Origin: Dendrocalamus latiflorus | Taxonomy: Eukaryota > Streptophyta > Magnoliopsida > Poales > Poaceae | Length of the DNA: 64,000 bases | Direction: 5' to 3' | Assembly: GCA_017311315.1 (NCBI GenBank) | Contig: CM029669.1 | Coordinates: 17,395,102-17,459,101 of the forward strand | In this document: positions 12,401-22,720 of the stretch, piece by piece | How the letters are laid out: every line of letters starts with the position of its first letter | Numbering within the stretch: the first letter of the stretch is position 1 | The notes under the pieces: generated by a model | Seen by the model: only the letters and a program-made list of their open reading frames with translations | Database searches by the model: none | What the model was told of the DNA's origin: nothing | Position numbers and translations under genes: made by a program

Positions 12401-14331
12401 CCATATTGTGAAAATTGAAAACAAATGGTGCAGATGTGCATGTATTTGTGCATGCAGTAGGACCTTGCACGTGCAACTTGACATGTCCTGAAGATGTCGA
12501 TACTTGCTAAATAATGGCTAAAACAGGGCAATACTCCAACGTGATTGTTTTGTCATTGGCTAGTTGCTCACATCCTCTTTCAGTTTTCTTGATTTCAGCT
12601 AATTTCCCTACTACTGCTCTTTTATTTCAGGAACTGGAGAAAAGCCTCAAATCTACTTGTGAAGAGTTTATAATGTCTATCACTAAATTAGTAGTGGACC
12701 CAATGCTTTCTTTTGTTACTAAGGTATGGTCATGGAAACTTAGCCCCCTTTCAAGTGAAAAAAGGGCCGAAGCCTTTGTGGCTTGCATTTTATTTTGCTG
12801 TAATAAACGTAGTTTGCCGAACTGTTATTTTGTGTTGTGATTTGTGACTATCCCAATCCCTAGTATTAGTTAGGCCATGATTTTATACCAAGCAGTCAAG
12901 CTAATATGCAAGATGGATAACCAAATTCTACTGGAAAAATCAATGTTACAGAGTAGTAGGCTATACTCTAATGTGTATGTAACATGATTGTCTCATTTTC
13001 TGGCAGGTAACTGCTGTCAAAGTTGCACTGTCCTCGGGTAGCCAGGGTCAGAAGTTGGATTCTGTTCTAGCAAAACCCCTTAAGACACAAGCATTTGCTT
13101 CTCCTGATAAAGTTGCAGAGCTGGTTCAAAAGGTATATGTCAAATTGTTAATACGAAGCAAGTTACTACCATGCTGCTTTTCCATATGTTACACAAAAAT
13201 TCCTTCTGCCTGAAGCAGGTTGGGACTGCTATTCAACAAGATTTGCCCAAAGTAATGACTAAGATGAGGTTGTATTTGCAAAATCCATCTACACGATTGA
13301 TTTTATTCAAACCCATCAAGTAAGGATCTACATCCCAGAGCACCCATAAACCCTCTATTTTGTTTTCCCTTCTTACTTTGTAATGAATTCCCTGGCATTA
13401 TTTTTTAATGCAATAATAATGTTTGATTTGGCCGAAGTTAGCAGCCAACATAAGTTTTTGCTTTGACAAATCATATAAAGATATAATTGACATAAATCCT
13501 GACCCCTGAACCATATGGTAAATTGGTATGTAACCAGTCCTGGTCTGGAAATATGGTCATGAGCTGTAACCAGTTAGTTACTTATTACCCATTTCTAACC
13601 TGAGGCGCCATTCTGGGTGTATATATACAAACTTGTAGCTGTCTAGCTGGACTTCTTGAAGCGTGGGAACTCCAATGCTCGAGGGGAAATGTCCACTTAC
13701 TAGTATTTCTACCGCGATAAATTTTGCTGAAGCCCCTATTAGTTGAGCAGATTTTATCTAGTACGCTATTTTCACAAATTGATGTACTTTTTTACACCAT
13801 TATCAATCACGGTACTGTTTACTTGTGTGCATCATTCGGACTATTTTGTTCGGAGTTCCTAGTTGACTAGTTCAGTGAATATAATGTTAGCACTCACCAC
13901 TCAGCACACCTGATGAATGCTGTGGTCGGTGGAAGCTAAAGTTTGGAAAGTGCTATGATGTGCTTCTGTAGTTTTGTAATAAATTAGTATAACAAAGTGA
14001 AGCTGTACTTCTAAAAACATTAATCTCAAATGGATTGAGACTAACTGAATACAAAACTAACCTTTATTTCTAAACTTTAAATATGTTATACTAATATCTA
14101 TGCCAACAATACTTATTATATATTGGTCAAGCACTTATGTACTAGTAAAAGTTTTTTTTTGTTCTGTATATTTATTCTTATTCCTTTCCTCTTTGTCCCA
14201 GGACAAATATAGTTGAGGCTCATATACAGCTACAATCCCTTCTGAAGTCAGAATACTCAGCTGACGAAATTCAATCTATCGGTATGTTGTCTATACCTGA
14301 GCTGCAGTCTCAGCTCGACAGCCTTTTGTAG
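490..14331 (+). CDS. COG3: Conserved oligomeric Golgi complex subunit 3 (Sec34 family), 25 exons
   Basis: The product is a 772-residue Golgi tethering subunit (lobe A of the COG complex) acting in retrograde intra-Golgi vesicle traffic at the cytosolic face. Exons read from sequence: 490-567, 666-749, 1288-1374, 1569-1613, 1695-1769, 1870-1965, 4331-4408, 5080-5165, 5255-5321, 5419-5481, 5558-5659, 5794-5898, 5980-6072, 6422-6510, 8998-9217, 10106-10189, 10569-10685, 10784-10816, 10935-11021, 11114-11176, 12184-12300, 12631-12723, 13007-13132, 13219-13319, 14202-14331. All introns are GT-AG and the frame is continuous (2319 nt). The N-terminal half holds the coiled-coil Sec34 region, with segments such as [28 protein letters not shown] and [18 protein letters not shown]; the C-terminal half has [20 protein letters not shown]. 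The length matches plant COG3 (about 780). The start is the ATG before [10 protein letters not shown]. Introns 6 and 14 are swollen to about 2.4 kb by LTR-element insertions. No break is seen, so the gene looks functional. Confidence 0.95.
2504..4112 (+). mobile_element. Non-autonomous LTR retroelement inside COG3 intron 6
   Basis: Two similar direct repeats, 2504-2788 and 3819-4112, both start TGTTGTG and end GTTACAATA, and both contain a TATATAAG box followed by CCCAAGAGGGGTATGAGG. They behave as LTRs. A primer-binding-like TGGCGCCGTC lies at 2791-2800, right after the first repeat. The about 1-kb interior has no reverse transcriptase or integrase. It begins with an ATG-containing stretch (about 2832) and holds GC-rich tandem units of roughly 75-80 bp at about 3310-3500 (GGGGGACGGAGCGCGCGCAT-like). 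I could not find a clean target duplication. It lies wholly within the intron, in the gene's orientation. Confidence 0.75.
6896..8891 (+). mobile_element. Compact LTR element with a 181-bp interior in COG3 intron 14
   Basis: The 5' LTR is 6896-7315 (TGTTACG to CATGACA) and the 3' LTR starts at 7497 and ends at 8891 (CATGACA), interrupted at 7760-8722 by another element. The target duplication CACAT is perfect (6891-6895 and 8892-8896). The primer site TTGGTATTAGAGCC follows the 5' LTR at 7317-7330. The interior is only 7316-7496. It starts with an ATG-led gag-like stretch (7338 on) and ends with a polyprotein-tail-like [13 protein letters not shown] and the polypurine-like GGGAGGAATGTAA. This is therefore a deletion derivative of a larger, probably Ty3-gypsy, element. 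It must be mobilised in trans, if at all. Confidence 0.85.
7760..8722. mobile_element. Nested TIR element (hAT-like, non-autonomous) in the 3' LTR
   Basis: This insertion splits the 3' LTR of the surrounding LTR element. The ends are imperfect inverted repeats: CACTGTTATTACGTCG on the left, and CAAGGTTATTAAATCG as the reverse complement of the right end. Both subterminal regions are crowded with AGTCG, GACTAGT and GCGACTA motifs in both orientations, a pattern of transposase-binding repeats. The middle (about 7990-8340) is GC-rich and gene-like, but no domain is recognisable. I could not identify a target duplication, so the superfamily is an inference from the terminal sequence. Confidence 0.55.
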
Positions 14332-14669
14332 CCCGTATCCAGATGCACCTCTACCTTACGTCCGGTTTTGAGATAGTAATGATATTCTCTGAAGTCTCAG
14401 AAGTAAATGAACTCTATTGTTCTACCAAAGTGATGTTGTAAGTTTTTTTTCCCTGTTTTGAAAGGATATGTAACCACAAATATGACATGGACCATGGTGT
14501 GCGGCTAATGCACGGTGTTGGTGTGTTATCCTACCAGTTCGATCATTCTGATGTACTCCTATATCCCTTCACGATTTTGGTATATATTGAACAGGAATTT
14601 TCTCAGGGCATAAATCTTATTTACTTTTGCGGCGGAACTTGTACTCAGGGGAGCAACCTACCCTACTCG
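14332..14669 (+). other. COG3 3' flank
   Basis: This is the 3' untranslated and downstream region of COG3. It is AT-rich, with no AATAAA hexamer and no coding sequence recognised. The Mutator-like element begins immediately after. Confidence 0.5.
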
Positions 14670-14678
14670 CGACGAAGG

Positions 14679-14962
14679 CCGAATTTTTTTGTATTTAAGC
14701 CCTTTTTTTGAAAAATATTCACATTTAGACCCCTGGTGGTTTTAATTCCGTTTTTGGACCCAGGGGGTCGGAGCCGTGACCCACGGCGCCGAGGTATCAC
14801 GTCTCGGCACCGTGGTCCATGGCTCCGAGGTTGCAGGCCCGCTCCAGCCTGGTGGCCTGCGTGGCGCTGACGTGGCAGCACCTTGGCGCCGTGGATCGTG
14901 GCTCCGAGCTCGGAGCCGTGGGTCGTGGCGCCGAGCTCGGAGCCGTGGGTCGTGGCGCCGAG
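14679..14962 (+). repeat. Left terminal inverted repeat of the MULE
   Basis: About 284 bp match the reverse complement of 22721-23003, starting CCGAATTTTTTTGTATTT. The inner half is a GC-rich array of alternating CTCGGAGCCGTG and GGCGCCGAG motifs, with one 27-bp unit perfectly duplicated (about 14904-14957). It is flanked outside by the 9-bp duplication at 14670-14678. Confidence 0.9.
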
Positions 14963-15102
14963 ATGCCTGCCACGTGGCGCCGAGCTCCCTGCCACGTCTG
15001 CAGACACTCGGCGTCTAGGGTTTGCACCGATCAGGCTTTACGTTGTCGCAAAAAAAATACTAGTTGTATTTTGTTAATTTGAACTGTAATGATTATAAGT
15101 TT

Positions 15103-15440
15103 TGTTAATTTTGTAGTTGTGAATTACAAAACAATTTGAAAAAATTGTAAAACAAGTTTATGTTGATTGGCTCGTTGTAGATGCATAAAAAAATATGGTA
15201 ATTTTTTTTAGGAACGATTGTGCGTAGAACGGTCGATATATAAAATGGTAAGTGTCTTTTAAGGTTTGATTCCCGTGGTTTTTGCAAGGTTTGTTATTTT
15301 GTAGTTGTAATATGGGAACGAATCTGATGAAGTCGTAATAAAAATTTATGTTCATTGCAGGTTGGACATGCAAACCAAATTAAGCTAAATTTTTTTGCCG
15401 AAGGATTGAGCGTAGAAATATCGATGCATATAGTGGTAAG
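15103..15440 (+). repeat. Diverged exon-like direct repeat inside the MULE
   Basis: Two related segments of about 145 bp, around 15103-15250 and 15298-15440, share GTAGTTGT, a TTTATGTT-(G/C)ATTG block, and an ATTTTTTT...GATTG(T/A)GCGTAGAA...CGATxxATA block. Both end in a donor-like GTGGTAAGTG or ATGGTAAGTG. The second copy is open between an AG (15360) and the GTAAGT (about 15436). The first copy has stops. The pattern suggests a decayed duplicated exon, but no protein family is recognised. Confidence 0.4.
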
Positions 15441-15584
15441 TGATATTTCGAAGGTGAGTGATATTTTGACATGGCAGGCATGTGGCATGTGTGCAACTCT
15501 GTACTTCTAATGTTCAGAATTCCACCACTAGTCCTAACATGCATGCCTTAGGGAAAATAACTTGCTGGGTCTATTACATTTTGT

Positions 15585-16248
15585 CTATTGGGTATAGCGT
15601 GGTTGTTTCCCCTTTTTGTCACGCCCTGAAGATGGCTCCGCTGCATCCTTCTTCCTGTCACTCTTGGTCTTGAGAGCTGCCTCCCGAGCTTGAAGCTCCT
15701 CCTCCTGACGCTTGATGGCAGCTTCACGCAGACTTAACTGCTCCCGCCTCCTTTGCAGCTCATCCTCCTTGCCCTTCAAACGGATTTGGTCCACCCTCAC
15801 GCGACGCTCTTGGTCAAGCCGCATCTGTCGTTCCACCTCGCGAGTCTGAGTCATCTTGACAAAGTATTGTGCTTTGTTTTCCACCTCCACTGCCCGGTTA
15901 TTTGGCCATGCCGGCGACACCCGATCCACCCATTCGATGAACCTGCAAGCCTATGTGTGGCGTGGTAGATGTCATCGATCAAGTTGAAAAAAGATAACGA
16001 GAAACAAATAATTTAGTTGTGGTCGTTACCACGAAGTCGTCATCCAGGTCAGGACATTTGAAGAACCTACGGCCGTATTTGGCTCGTTGTACTCGATCAG
16101 TCCAGACTCCCAACATCGTCCTAAAGCCGCAATGGCACTTCGGGCGCTCATGCCACTCCGGCACTCCAAATGGGTCGGACCTCCAGGAAGACATTGTTGT
16201 GTAGTAGTATTGTGATGCCTTGAGGAGGAGATGTGGTATGGAAGACAT
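15585..16248 (-). CDS. GRF-type zinc-finger protein with coiled coil, carried in the MULE
   Basis: Two exons, 16248-16030 and 15950-15585, join in phase across a GT-AG intron to give 194 residues. The first exon holds the front of the finger: CHCGF near residue 40, then GRRFFKCPDLDDDF. The second exon completes it with ACRFIEWVDRV. This is the CxC...GRxFxxC...CxFxxWxD pattern of GRF zinc fingers, a small nucleic-acid-binding fold seen in TOP3A and NEIL3 and in many plant transposon-linked proteins. After the finger comes a long charged coiled coil (MTQTREVERQMRLDQE and LQRRREQLSLREAA) and a lysine-rich tail. The start could also be the second Met (MSSWRSDPFG, about 16194). No break is seen. 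Its role in the element is unknown; DNA or RNA binding is inferred from the family only. Confidence 0.75.
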
Positions 16249-16439
16249 AGGAGGGAGGCCTTTATGTAGGCAGGTTATCTGGTGCAGTGGGCATAGTCCA
16301 TGGAAAGGATATTTTCGCTTTTCCTGGATTTCAGTGTAGCAATAAATGGCCCTATGTAGGCTTTTCAGAGACTATAGTCTCGTAATAAATTCATAGTTCG
16401 TAGCCTTTTCAGAGATTGGACCATTCAAAGCCTAGAAAG

Positions 16440-16745
16440 CTAAAGACCTACGCCCCTATATGTGTACAGGCCTACAGGCCTACTCCTGTAAAGGCTAAAG
16501 ACCTACGCCCTATATGTGTACAGGCTAAAGGCCTACTCCGTCACTGCGCAAAGCTGGCATATACTGCCTCGTTTTGTCATGTCACTGAGCAAAATCTGAA
16601 CTCTTTTGTCATGTCACTGAGCAAAGCTGCCCTCTTTTGTCATCTCACTGAGCAAAAGCTGACCTCTTGTGTCATGTCCCTGAGCAAAGCAGGGGCGTGT
16701 TGTCATGTCCCTGAGCAAAAGCCTCTTTTTTTTGTGGTCACTGCA
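16440..16745. repeat. Tandem repeats between the two divergent GRF zinc-finger genes
   Basis: From about 16545 to 16740 a unit of roughly 33-36 bp (TTTTGTCATGTCACTGAGCA then AAAGCTGNCCTC) recurs about five to six times with changes. Just before it, at 16440-16540, a block with CCTACGCCCxTATATGTGTA occurs twice. A TATA-like GCTATAAGTAG lies at about 16763, ahead of the plus-strand GRF gene. The arrangement looks like an iterated regulatory region between divergent genes. Confidence 0.75.
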
Positions 16746-16842
16746 TTAAGCTGCCCCGTTTTGCTATAAGTAGCAGGGTTGGGGTCCCATGACATTGTGA
16801 ATCGAACAAAGTAGTACCCTCTCTTTCGTGGTGAAACATACC

Positions 16843-17455
16843 ATGTCTGAAGTCGAGGGGCCAGTGGGATTTGGGTCACCGAAGGACGACATTCCCTTAG
16901 AAACGAGGGATATGTTCGGTCCGCAGTACCGATTGATACCAAGCCGGCGTGCTCAACCACCGTGGCCGAAATGCAGACACAATGAGTACGCGGTCGTCCA
17001 GATCTTGGATTCCCCGAACGATGGCGGGCGACGTTTCTTCCGATGCTCACGCTCCGGGGTACAAATTAGTAATGTTACATTTTGTATTGCTTATGGACCC
17101 TTGAAGTTTACCGTCATTTTTTGTGCAGATGGCCAAATGCGACTTCTCCCACTGGATCGACCCTCCTCACGAACGGTATGTTGATCGTTATGTGGGTACA
17201 TTATGGGCTCGAATATGAGACTTGGAGTACCGAATGGAGAATCTCACTGAGGAGAACAACGACCTCCGCGAACAGATGCAACGCGAGAGGGGCAACGAGG
17301 AGGTCGTGAATATAGGAAGCTCTTATGATCCCACATGTTGCTGTGCGAACCCGAGCTGCATATGTGCATGCCACTACCACGATGGGCAACCACGTCCGAG
17401 GCGACCCCCTCAGCATTTCTCCATGTGGGTGCCACGAGGCTCGTTTGGCATGTAG
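16843..17455 (+). pseudogene. Second GRF-type zinc-finger gene, interrupted by one in-frame stop
   Basis: Exon 1 is 16843-17058 and exon 2 starts at 17129 after a GT-AG intron. Exon 1 encodes a GRF-like front (PWPKCRHNEYAVVQ, then GRRFFRCSRSG) and exon 2 continues with KCDFSHWIDPPHERY, completing the finger. A TGA at 17216-17218 stops the reading frame after 101 residues. The same frame then stays open to 17455, with LEYRMENLTEENNDLREQM (coiled coil) and a Cys-rich stretch (CCCANPSCICACH). CGA-to-TGA is the simplest explanation of the stop, and the coiled coil was probably part of the ancestral protein. The 101-residue finger alone could still be made. It lies head-to-head with the minus-strand GRF gene. 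Confidence 0.7.
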
Positions 17456-17867
17456 GTAAGAAGGTGTATGGTTGTGTTGTGTTTTAGTTGTTGTGTTCGT
17501 TGGTGTGTTGATGGCTGTAATACTTGGTTGTGTTGTCATTTTTTGGTACCCTCCATGTTTACCGTCGTTGCTGTGTTGATGGTTGTAGTACTTGCTATAT
17601 TTTATGTACGTGCAATCTATGTGTTGTTTCGTGTTGTGACTGGGCAAAGCTGTTTTATTTTAGGTCGTAGCCTTTTCAGCCGATTGTGCTTTTTCAGGAA
17701 GCATAAATTCATAAGCAAAAAATTCATAGTTCGTATCATTTGCAGTCGTTTGCAGTAAACATAAATTCATTGCAAAGTACACATAAATATCACATGAATA
17801 TAACATATACACATACATACAAACAAGTAGCTCATTACAACACGACCCACAAGCCTACACATAAATA

Positions 17868-19076
17868 TCACTGCCTCCTAGCCTTACCCTTACCCTTCCC
17901 AAGGGCGTCGGTGCCTGGAGTGTAACGGCTAGGCTCCCGGCGGCGTCTGCGTGGTACAGGCTGTGAAGGCTGAGTCTCAGGAGCGCCTACGAGCTGAGAT
18001 GGGCCTATCTCATCGTAAGTCTGCTGCTCCACCTCGTCGTCGTCCTCACCCCCCTCGTCAGGGAAAGTGTCGCTCGTGGGGGATGAGCTCTGTGCCGTGT
18101 AAGACCCTCGCCGCGTCGGGTCTGAAAGTCGTGTCGTAGGCACGTCTACGTCCCTCCCCGCGCCGGTGCTGCAACCACAACGACTAGCCGCACGACGTAG
18201 CCGACCTGCTAGCCTCTGTCATCCAACATTTTGTTAACCAACAAGATACGAAGATATTACGTACTAATTTTGTAAGTGTCTTTGTCGAAGCTTACCTCTA
18301 GGAAGGTAAGCGTCCGGGCGTCGCCGACTGTCCTGGAGAAATGCTCTATGTCCTGTACGGACTGCTTCAGGGTGTTGCCCTGCAAACAAGCAAAAGAATG
18401 GATAATTTGCTATATAGTGATATTTATATCTATTGGAAAATAAGCAATGAGATCAGAATTCCAGAAGTGCGATGGACTGCCTCAGCAGGAAGCTCTGTCC
18501 CGAGGAACGCCTCTACTCGGGCTCTCCAACCAGCAGGCACGCACGGTCCGATCACTGGACGGCCGTGAATGGCGACACCAAGTATCTTCTGAGTGTCCTG
18601 GAGCGTAACAGTCATCTCACCGAAAGGGAGGTGGAAGCTGTGAGTCTCCGGCCTCCACCTACACGATACAAAAAAGAGGAGTACATGTCAGAGAATTTGA
18701 GGCGCACATAGCCGACCAACAATGAACATGCAAGTGGAGCAATGGTTTAGGAGAATACCTGTCAATCAGTGCAGTGATGGCCGGGGGGTTGAAGGTGGGC
18801 AACCCACGGCGAACCTGGTAAGAGATGGCGTCTAGGCCAGCCCTCTCCAGGAAGGGGGTGTACCTCTCGTCGTACCGCATGTCCAGGAACCCGTCATGGG
18901 TTCGAGGACGAAGGATGGGCAGCTCCTGTATAGAATAGAACACTTTTTTTTGTTAATGCATCAACATAACTAATTAATTGTACAAGAAGTGATGAAGCCA
19001 GTACCATCCCCTCCGCGGTGAGCCGTCCTCGGTGGTTCTCCTCGTAGTGCGCGTCTAGCAGGTGGAATTGCGCCAT
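17868..19076 (-). CDS. Plant mobile domain (PMD) protein, internally shortened
   Basis: Exons read by splice signals: 19076-19005 (MAQFHLLDAHYEENHRGR...), 18925-18759 (RTHDGFLDMRYDERYTPFLE, then ISYQVRRGLPTFNPPAITAL) and 18658 onward (RWRPETHSFHLPFGEMTVTL, then GVAIHGRPVIGPCVPAGW). These are the front of the PMD (aminotransferase-like plant mobile domain, as in MAIN/MAIL1 and in transposon-borne relatives). The domain then stops early. A short exon at 18379-18296 and a tail exon ending at 17868 (acidic, then RRRRREPSRYTPGTDALGKG) follow. The middle of the usual PMD is missing, so it is either deleted or the splicing is more complex; the donor near 18450 is uncertain. PMD proteins are nuclear and act in silencing and gene expression. 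The gene follows the transposase on the same strand, but the frames do not fuse. Confidence 0.6.
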
Positions 19077-19209
19077 CCTACAACAAAAATTGAATTTGTC
19101 AGTCCAACATATAAGTAAACAACAAATTGAACATGCATAAAATATGGAAAGAATAAGAAATTAAACAATAAACATAGCAAATTGCATATGGGAAAAATAA
19201 CTAGACGAA

Positions 19210-21992
19210 CTATGAAACATAACGAATAACAAGCACTCGCACCTGACTAAGTGGCCAATGGCATGTGCGTGAATTGTGGCCAAGTCTACCACATCTGCTA
19301 CATTGGTTCTGCTCGGGGTTAGTAAGAAAGGGGGTTGCTCTCCCTCGCCTCGTTGTTCCTTGAAGCTGATCCATAACCATCTTGTGTCCCGTCCTTTTCC
19401 TGGTTCCACGTTTGTTCCAACGGCTACCCGTATCCGCAATGTATTTGGGCCCGGTGTACGGTGGCCACTCTCCCTCATCCCGATAAGGCTCGAAACGGGG
19501 AGACCACGTAAGCACAAGGTTGTCAACACTGAACTCCCGAGGTATCTTGCTCTCGTAGTCAAAGTTGCGATGCCTCGCTGCTGCCACGTAATGAGAACAT
19601 GGAAAGTGGTACTGCCTCGGTTTACCACATGTGCATGAGAAATCAATAAGAACAACCTTATGCCTCCTCGTCGGCCGGAGCTCTCCATCGGTCGTTGTAC
19701 CACCCCTTTCTACAACCTCGTAAGTACCCGTGGAGTTGTCAAAACACTGTACCTCATGTGCCTCAGCCCTCGCCTTTGCCTTTTCAAGGTGACGCTTCGG
19801 TTTTGGCGCCCATCTCTCTTGTTTACTCTGTAGCGCCATTGCATGTGTGTGTCTTTCGTTGAACCAGGCAACAAGCTTGTAAAAGGTGAATGATACTATA
19901 GCATTGACGGGCATACCACGTATACCCCTAAGCAAGTTATTGAAGGATTCGGCCATATTGATGAGAGATGTAGACAAATGGACAAGGGCTCATGACGATG
20001 GTGGCTGGACACTGTCTACCTTCTGCGGTTGTTGCAGTATTAAGCTGCTCCAACTTCTCCTGGAATAACTTGACCTCAAGCATTCGAGCGACCTCCTCGA
20101 ACAGAGGAAAGTTATCCTTCCTACAATCCTTACGGAGTAGATTCTCGACAAGATGCCGAGTGCACCAACGGTGGTGCAAAGGTGGATACCCCGGTATCTG
20201 CTCTTGTACGGCAGCAAGTATGCCCTGGTGTCTATCAGATATGACACCCACCTCCCTACCAGGGCCGACCACGTGCCTCCGAACGAGCCGTAAGAACCAT
20301 CCCCAGCTGTCTTTGTTCTCCCTCTCAACCAAAGCAAACGCCAAAGGAACCAACGTGTTGTCTGCGTCACACGAAATGGCTATCAGAAGTGTGCCCTGGT
20401 ATTTGCCAAGAAGAAACGTACCGTCAATGGAGAAGACGGGACGACAATGCCGAAAGGCCTCGATGGACTGAGCAAAGCACCAGAAAGCACGGAAGAATAT
20501 CTGCATCCCATCTTGAGTCCATTTGTTTGGTTTCGGGACGTACTCATAATGCATGCCTGGATTTACCGCTTTGATTGCATTGAAAAGTGCTGGCAACTGC
20601 AAGTACCCATCTTCCCAGTCCCCATATATCATCTTCCAGATGCGTTGCTTTGCCCTCCATGCTTTTCCATACCTTATCTCGTATCCAAATTTCTCCTTAA
20701 CAATCCCAGCAAGTGTCTTCACCTTCATATTGGGTTCTCCCTTTACTATGTGACACAGTGACTTCGCAATAATGGTAGAGGTCAACTGCCGATGCTTCTG
20801 TTTGAGCTCTGCTTCGGCACAAGTGTGTGGGCCAACGATTCTTGTGATCTTGAACTTTCCCGTGTCCTTCTGTTTCCTAGCACAAACCCTCCATTCACAT
20901 GTTTCCTTCTCGCACACAACTGTGTACCTCCGCTCCACATAAGAATGCCTCACCTTGAATGGCCTTTTACGAATCACTGAATACTCCTACAGCCACCTTC
21001 TCAATGCAGACAAGTCCTCAAACATCATGCCCTTCTCAATTGTCATGCTTGAACCGGCCTCAGGAGCATCTAGCAGCTCGTCATCCCTTCCTTCTGCATA
21101 AGCCCCATGAGAATGCCTAAGATCGCTGAATTCATGAACTGATGGATCCCGGCCAGGGCAATAACGCCTGATCAGCTCAATATCACTTTCGGTCAGCTCT
21201 CCAAAAGGGCGGTCATCGTCAGATTCAACGGCCCTTGCGATCTCGTAAGGCTGCAGATCATCCACAATTTGAACATCCACACTATTGGAGTCCCTGCAGA
21301 CTTCTTCAACGTTGCTAGATGGAGCAACGGGAGGAACACCAACATTATCAGGAATGTCTTCTGCATCATAAGCACGAAAACGATGGGATTGAGACAAAAA
21401 AAGCAATGACGACAAAAGGCTAAAGTGTTGCTCGACACTTACTGGGATGATTATGGGTCAATCCCATCTCCTGAGGGGCCGCCACGACATCATCAGTCCG
21501 ACATTCAACTCGAACTGGTTGAGAAATCTGAACCTCGTTCGGGGCAGATAGAGCATCGGGCACCTCAGGCACTTCTTCCACATCCACCGCAAGATCCAGT
21601 AACGGAGGGTCAAAGGGTGCCTGATCACCTAGTTCTGGTGAATAACCGTGAGGGGTTGGTTCAATAGACACCTTCCGCACAACAAGGTCCAAACATTTTA
21701 ACTCATTCCTCATAACCACTTTGACATATTTGTCCCACTCATCCTCACAACCAATTAAGATCAACCGCCTGAGAATTGTGTCTTTCGAACTGAAGTGAAG
21801 TAACCCCTCAACTGTGATGCTCTCCTCGTTTCCATGACAATGTAGCTTCTCCCGGGCCCTAGCAACCAACTCACTAAACGACGGCCGATCACTGAACATC
21901 AGAGACACCCTTTGCATTTCAACAAATTGAACATTTCCATAATCATCACTTGTCACACTGCCTCCATGATATAGGGTTACTACGTTGTCCAT
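19210..21992 (-). pseudogene. MURA-type Mutator transposase, broken
   Basis: Exon 1 (21992-21443) is the N-terminal region beginning MDNVVTLYHGGSV. A GT-AG intron (21442-21361) leads to exon 2. The MULE transposase core follows: RKRPFKVRHSYVERRY and CARKQKDTG (DNA-binding FLYWCH/WRKY-like region), FSIDGTFLLGKY (first catalytic Asp), VISDRHQGIL (second Asp) and WCTRHLVENLL. A SWIM zinc finger (CTCGKPRQYHFPCSHYV) and a CCHC knuckle (CSRCGRLGHNSRTC) are at the C-terminus, the usual order. Two breaks are seen. A TAG at 20987-20989 interrupts an otherwise continuous frame. At 19970-20019 a 50-bp segment lies inverted and the frame changes to the one that ends at 19210. The protein is therefore not made intact from this copy. 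Confidence 0.88.
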
Positions 21993-22349
21993 CTAGTTCA
22001 TACACAAAACCAAACTCAATACCTTTAAGCGAAATTTTGGATAAATCACATGCATACTTGTTTAAGCAATAAAATATCTAAATGAACCCTTTCCCATTCA
22101 AACATCTATATATCTAATACGATCCAGATATAGTCACATGAGATTTTCAGTTATAATATGCAGCCTACAATGTCTTTTTTGGAGTCAAACAGAACCACCA
22201 ATATTTATCTAGATATTGTATTAATCACACCAAAAGTCTAAAATCATTATGCCTTCTCGTAGGTACCATAGATATGGAGTGAACATTAAGCGACAGTGTG
22301 TAACATATGTGGAAAAAATTCACGATATACTAGAGATTCACCTTGAACG

Positions 22350-22660
22350 CTTGCGGGGGCCGGGGAGGCGGTGGCGGGCGGGGAGGCGGTGGCGGCCGGG
22401 GAGGCGGCGTGGGCCGGGGAGGCGTTGCCGGCCCGGGGAGGCGGCGGGGAGGCGGCCGGGGCGGGGAGGCGGCGGGGAGGCGGCCGGGGCGGGGAGGCGG
22501 CGGGGGCCGGGAAGGCGGCGGGGAGACGGCCGGGCCGGGGAGGCGGTGGCGGCCGGGGAGGCGGCCGGGGCGGGGAGGCGGCCGGGCCGGGGAGGCGCTG
22601 GCGGCGCGAGCCGGGGAGGCGGTGGCGGCCGGGGAGGCGGCGGGGGCAGGAGTAGGAGTC
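22350..22660. repeat. GC-rich minisatellite next to the right TIR
   Basis: About 300 bp are built from variants of GGCGGCCGGGGAGGCGG in units of about 14-18 bp, nearly all G and C. Long open frames on both strands (Gly/Arg-rich or Pro/Ala-rich) are a by-product of composition. The array is present only at this end of the element; the left end has no counterpart. Confidence 0.85.
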
Positions 22661-22720
22661 GGGGGCTGAGGGCAGACGCGACGCGAAATGGCTCGGCCTG
22701 GCCTGGGTAAATGCCGCTAG

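Noticed and set aside
19076..19244. Fusion of the transposase to the PMD gene by splicing
   Set aside because: The donor after the CCHC knuckle (CAG|GTGCGAG) and the acceptor before MAQFHLL are not in the same phase, so two separate genes are more likely.
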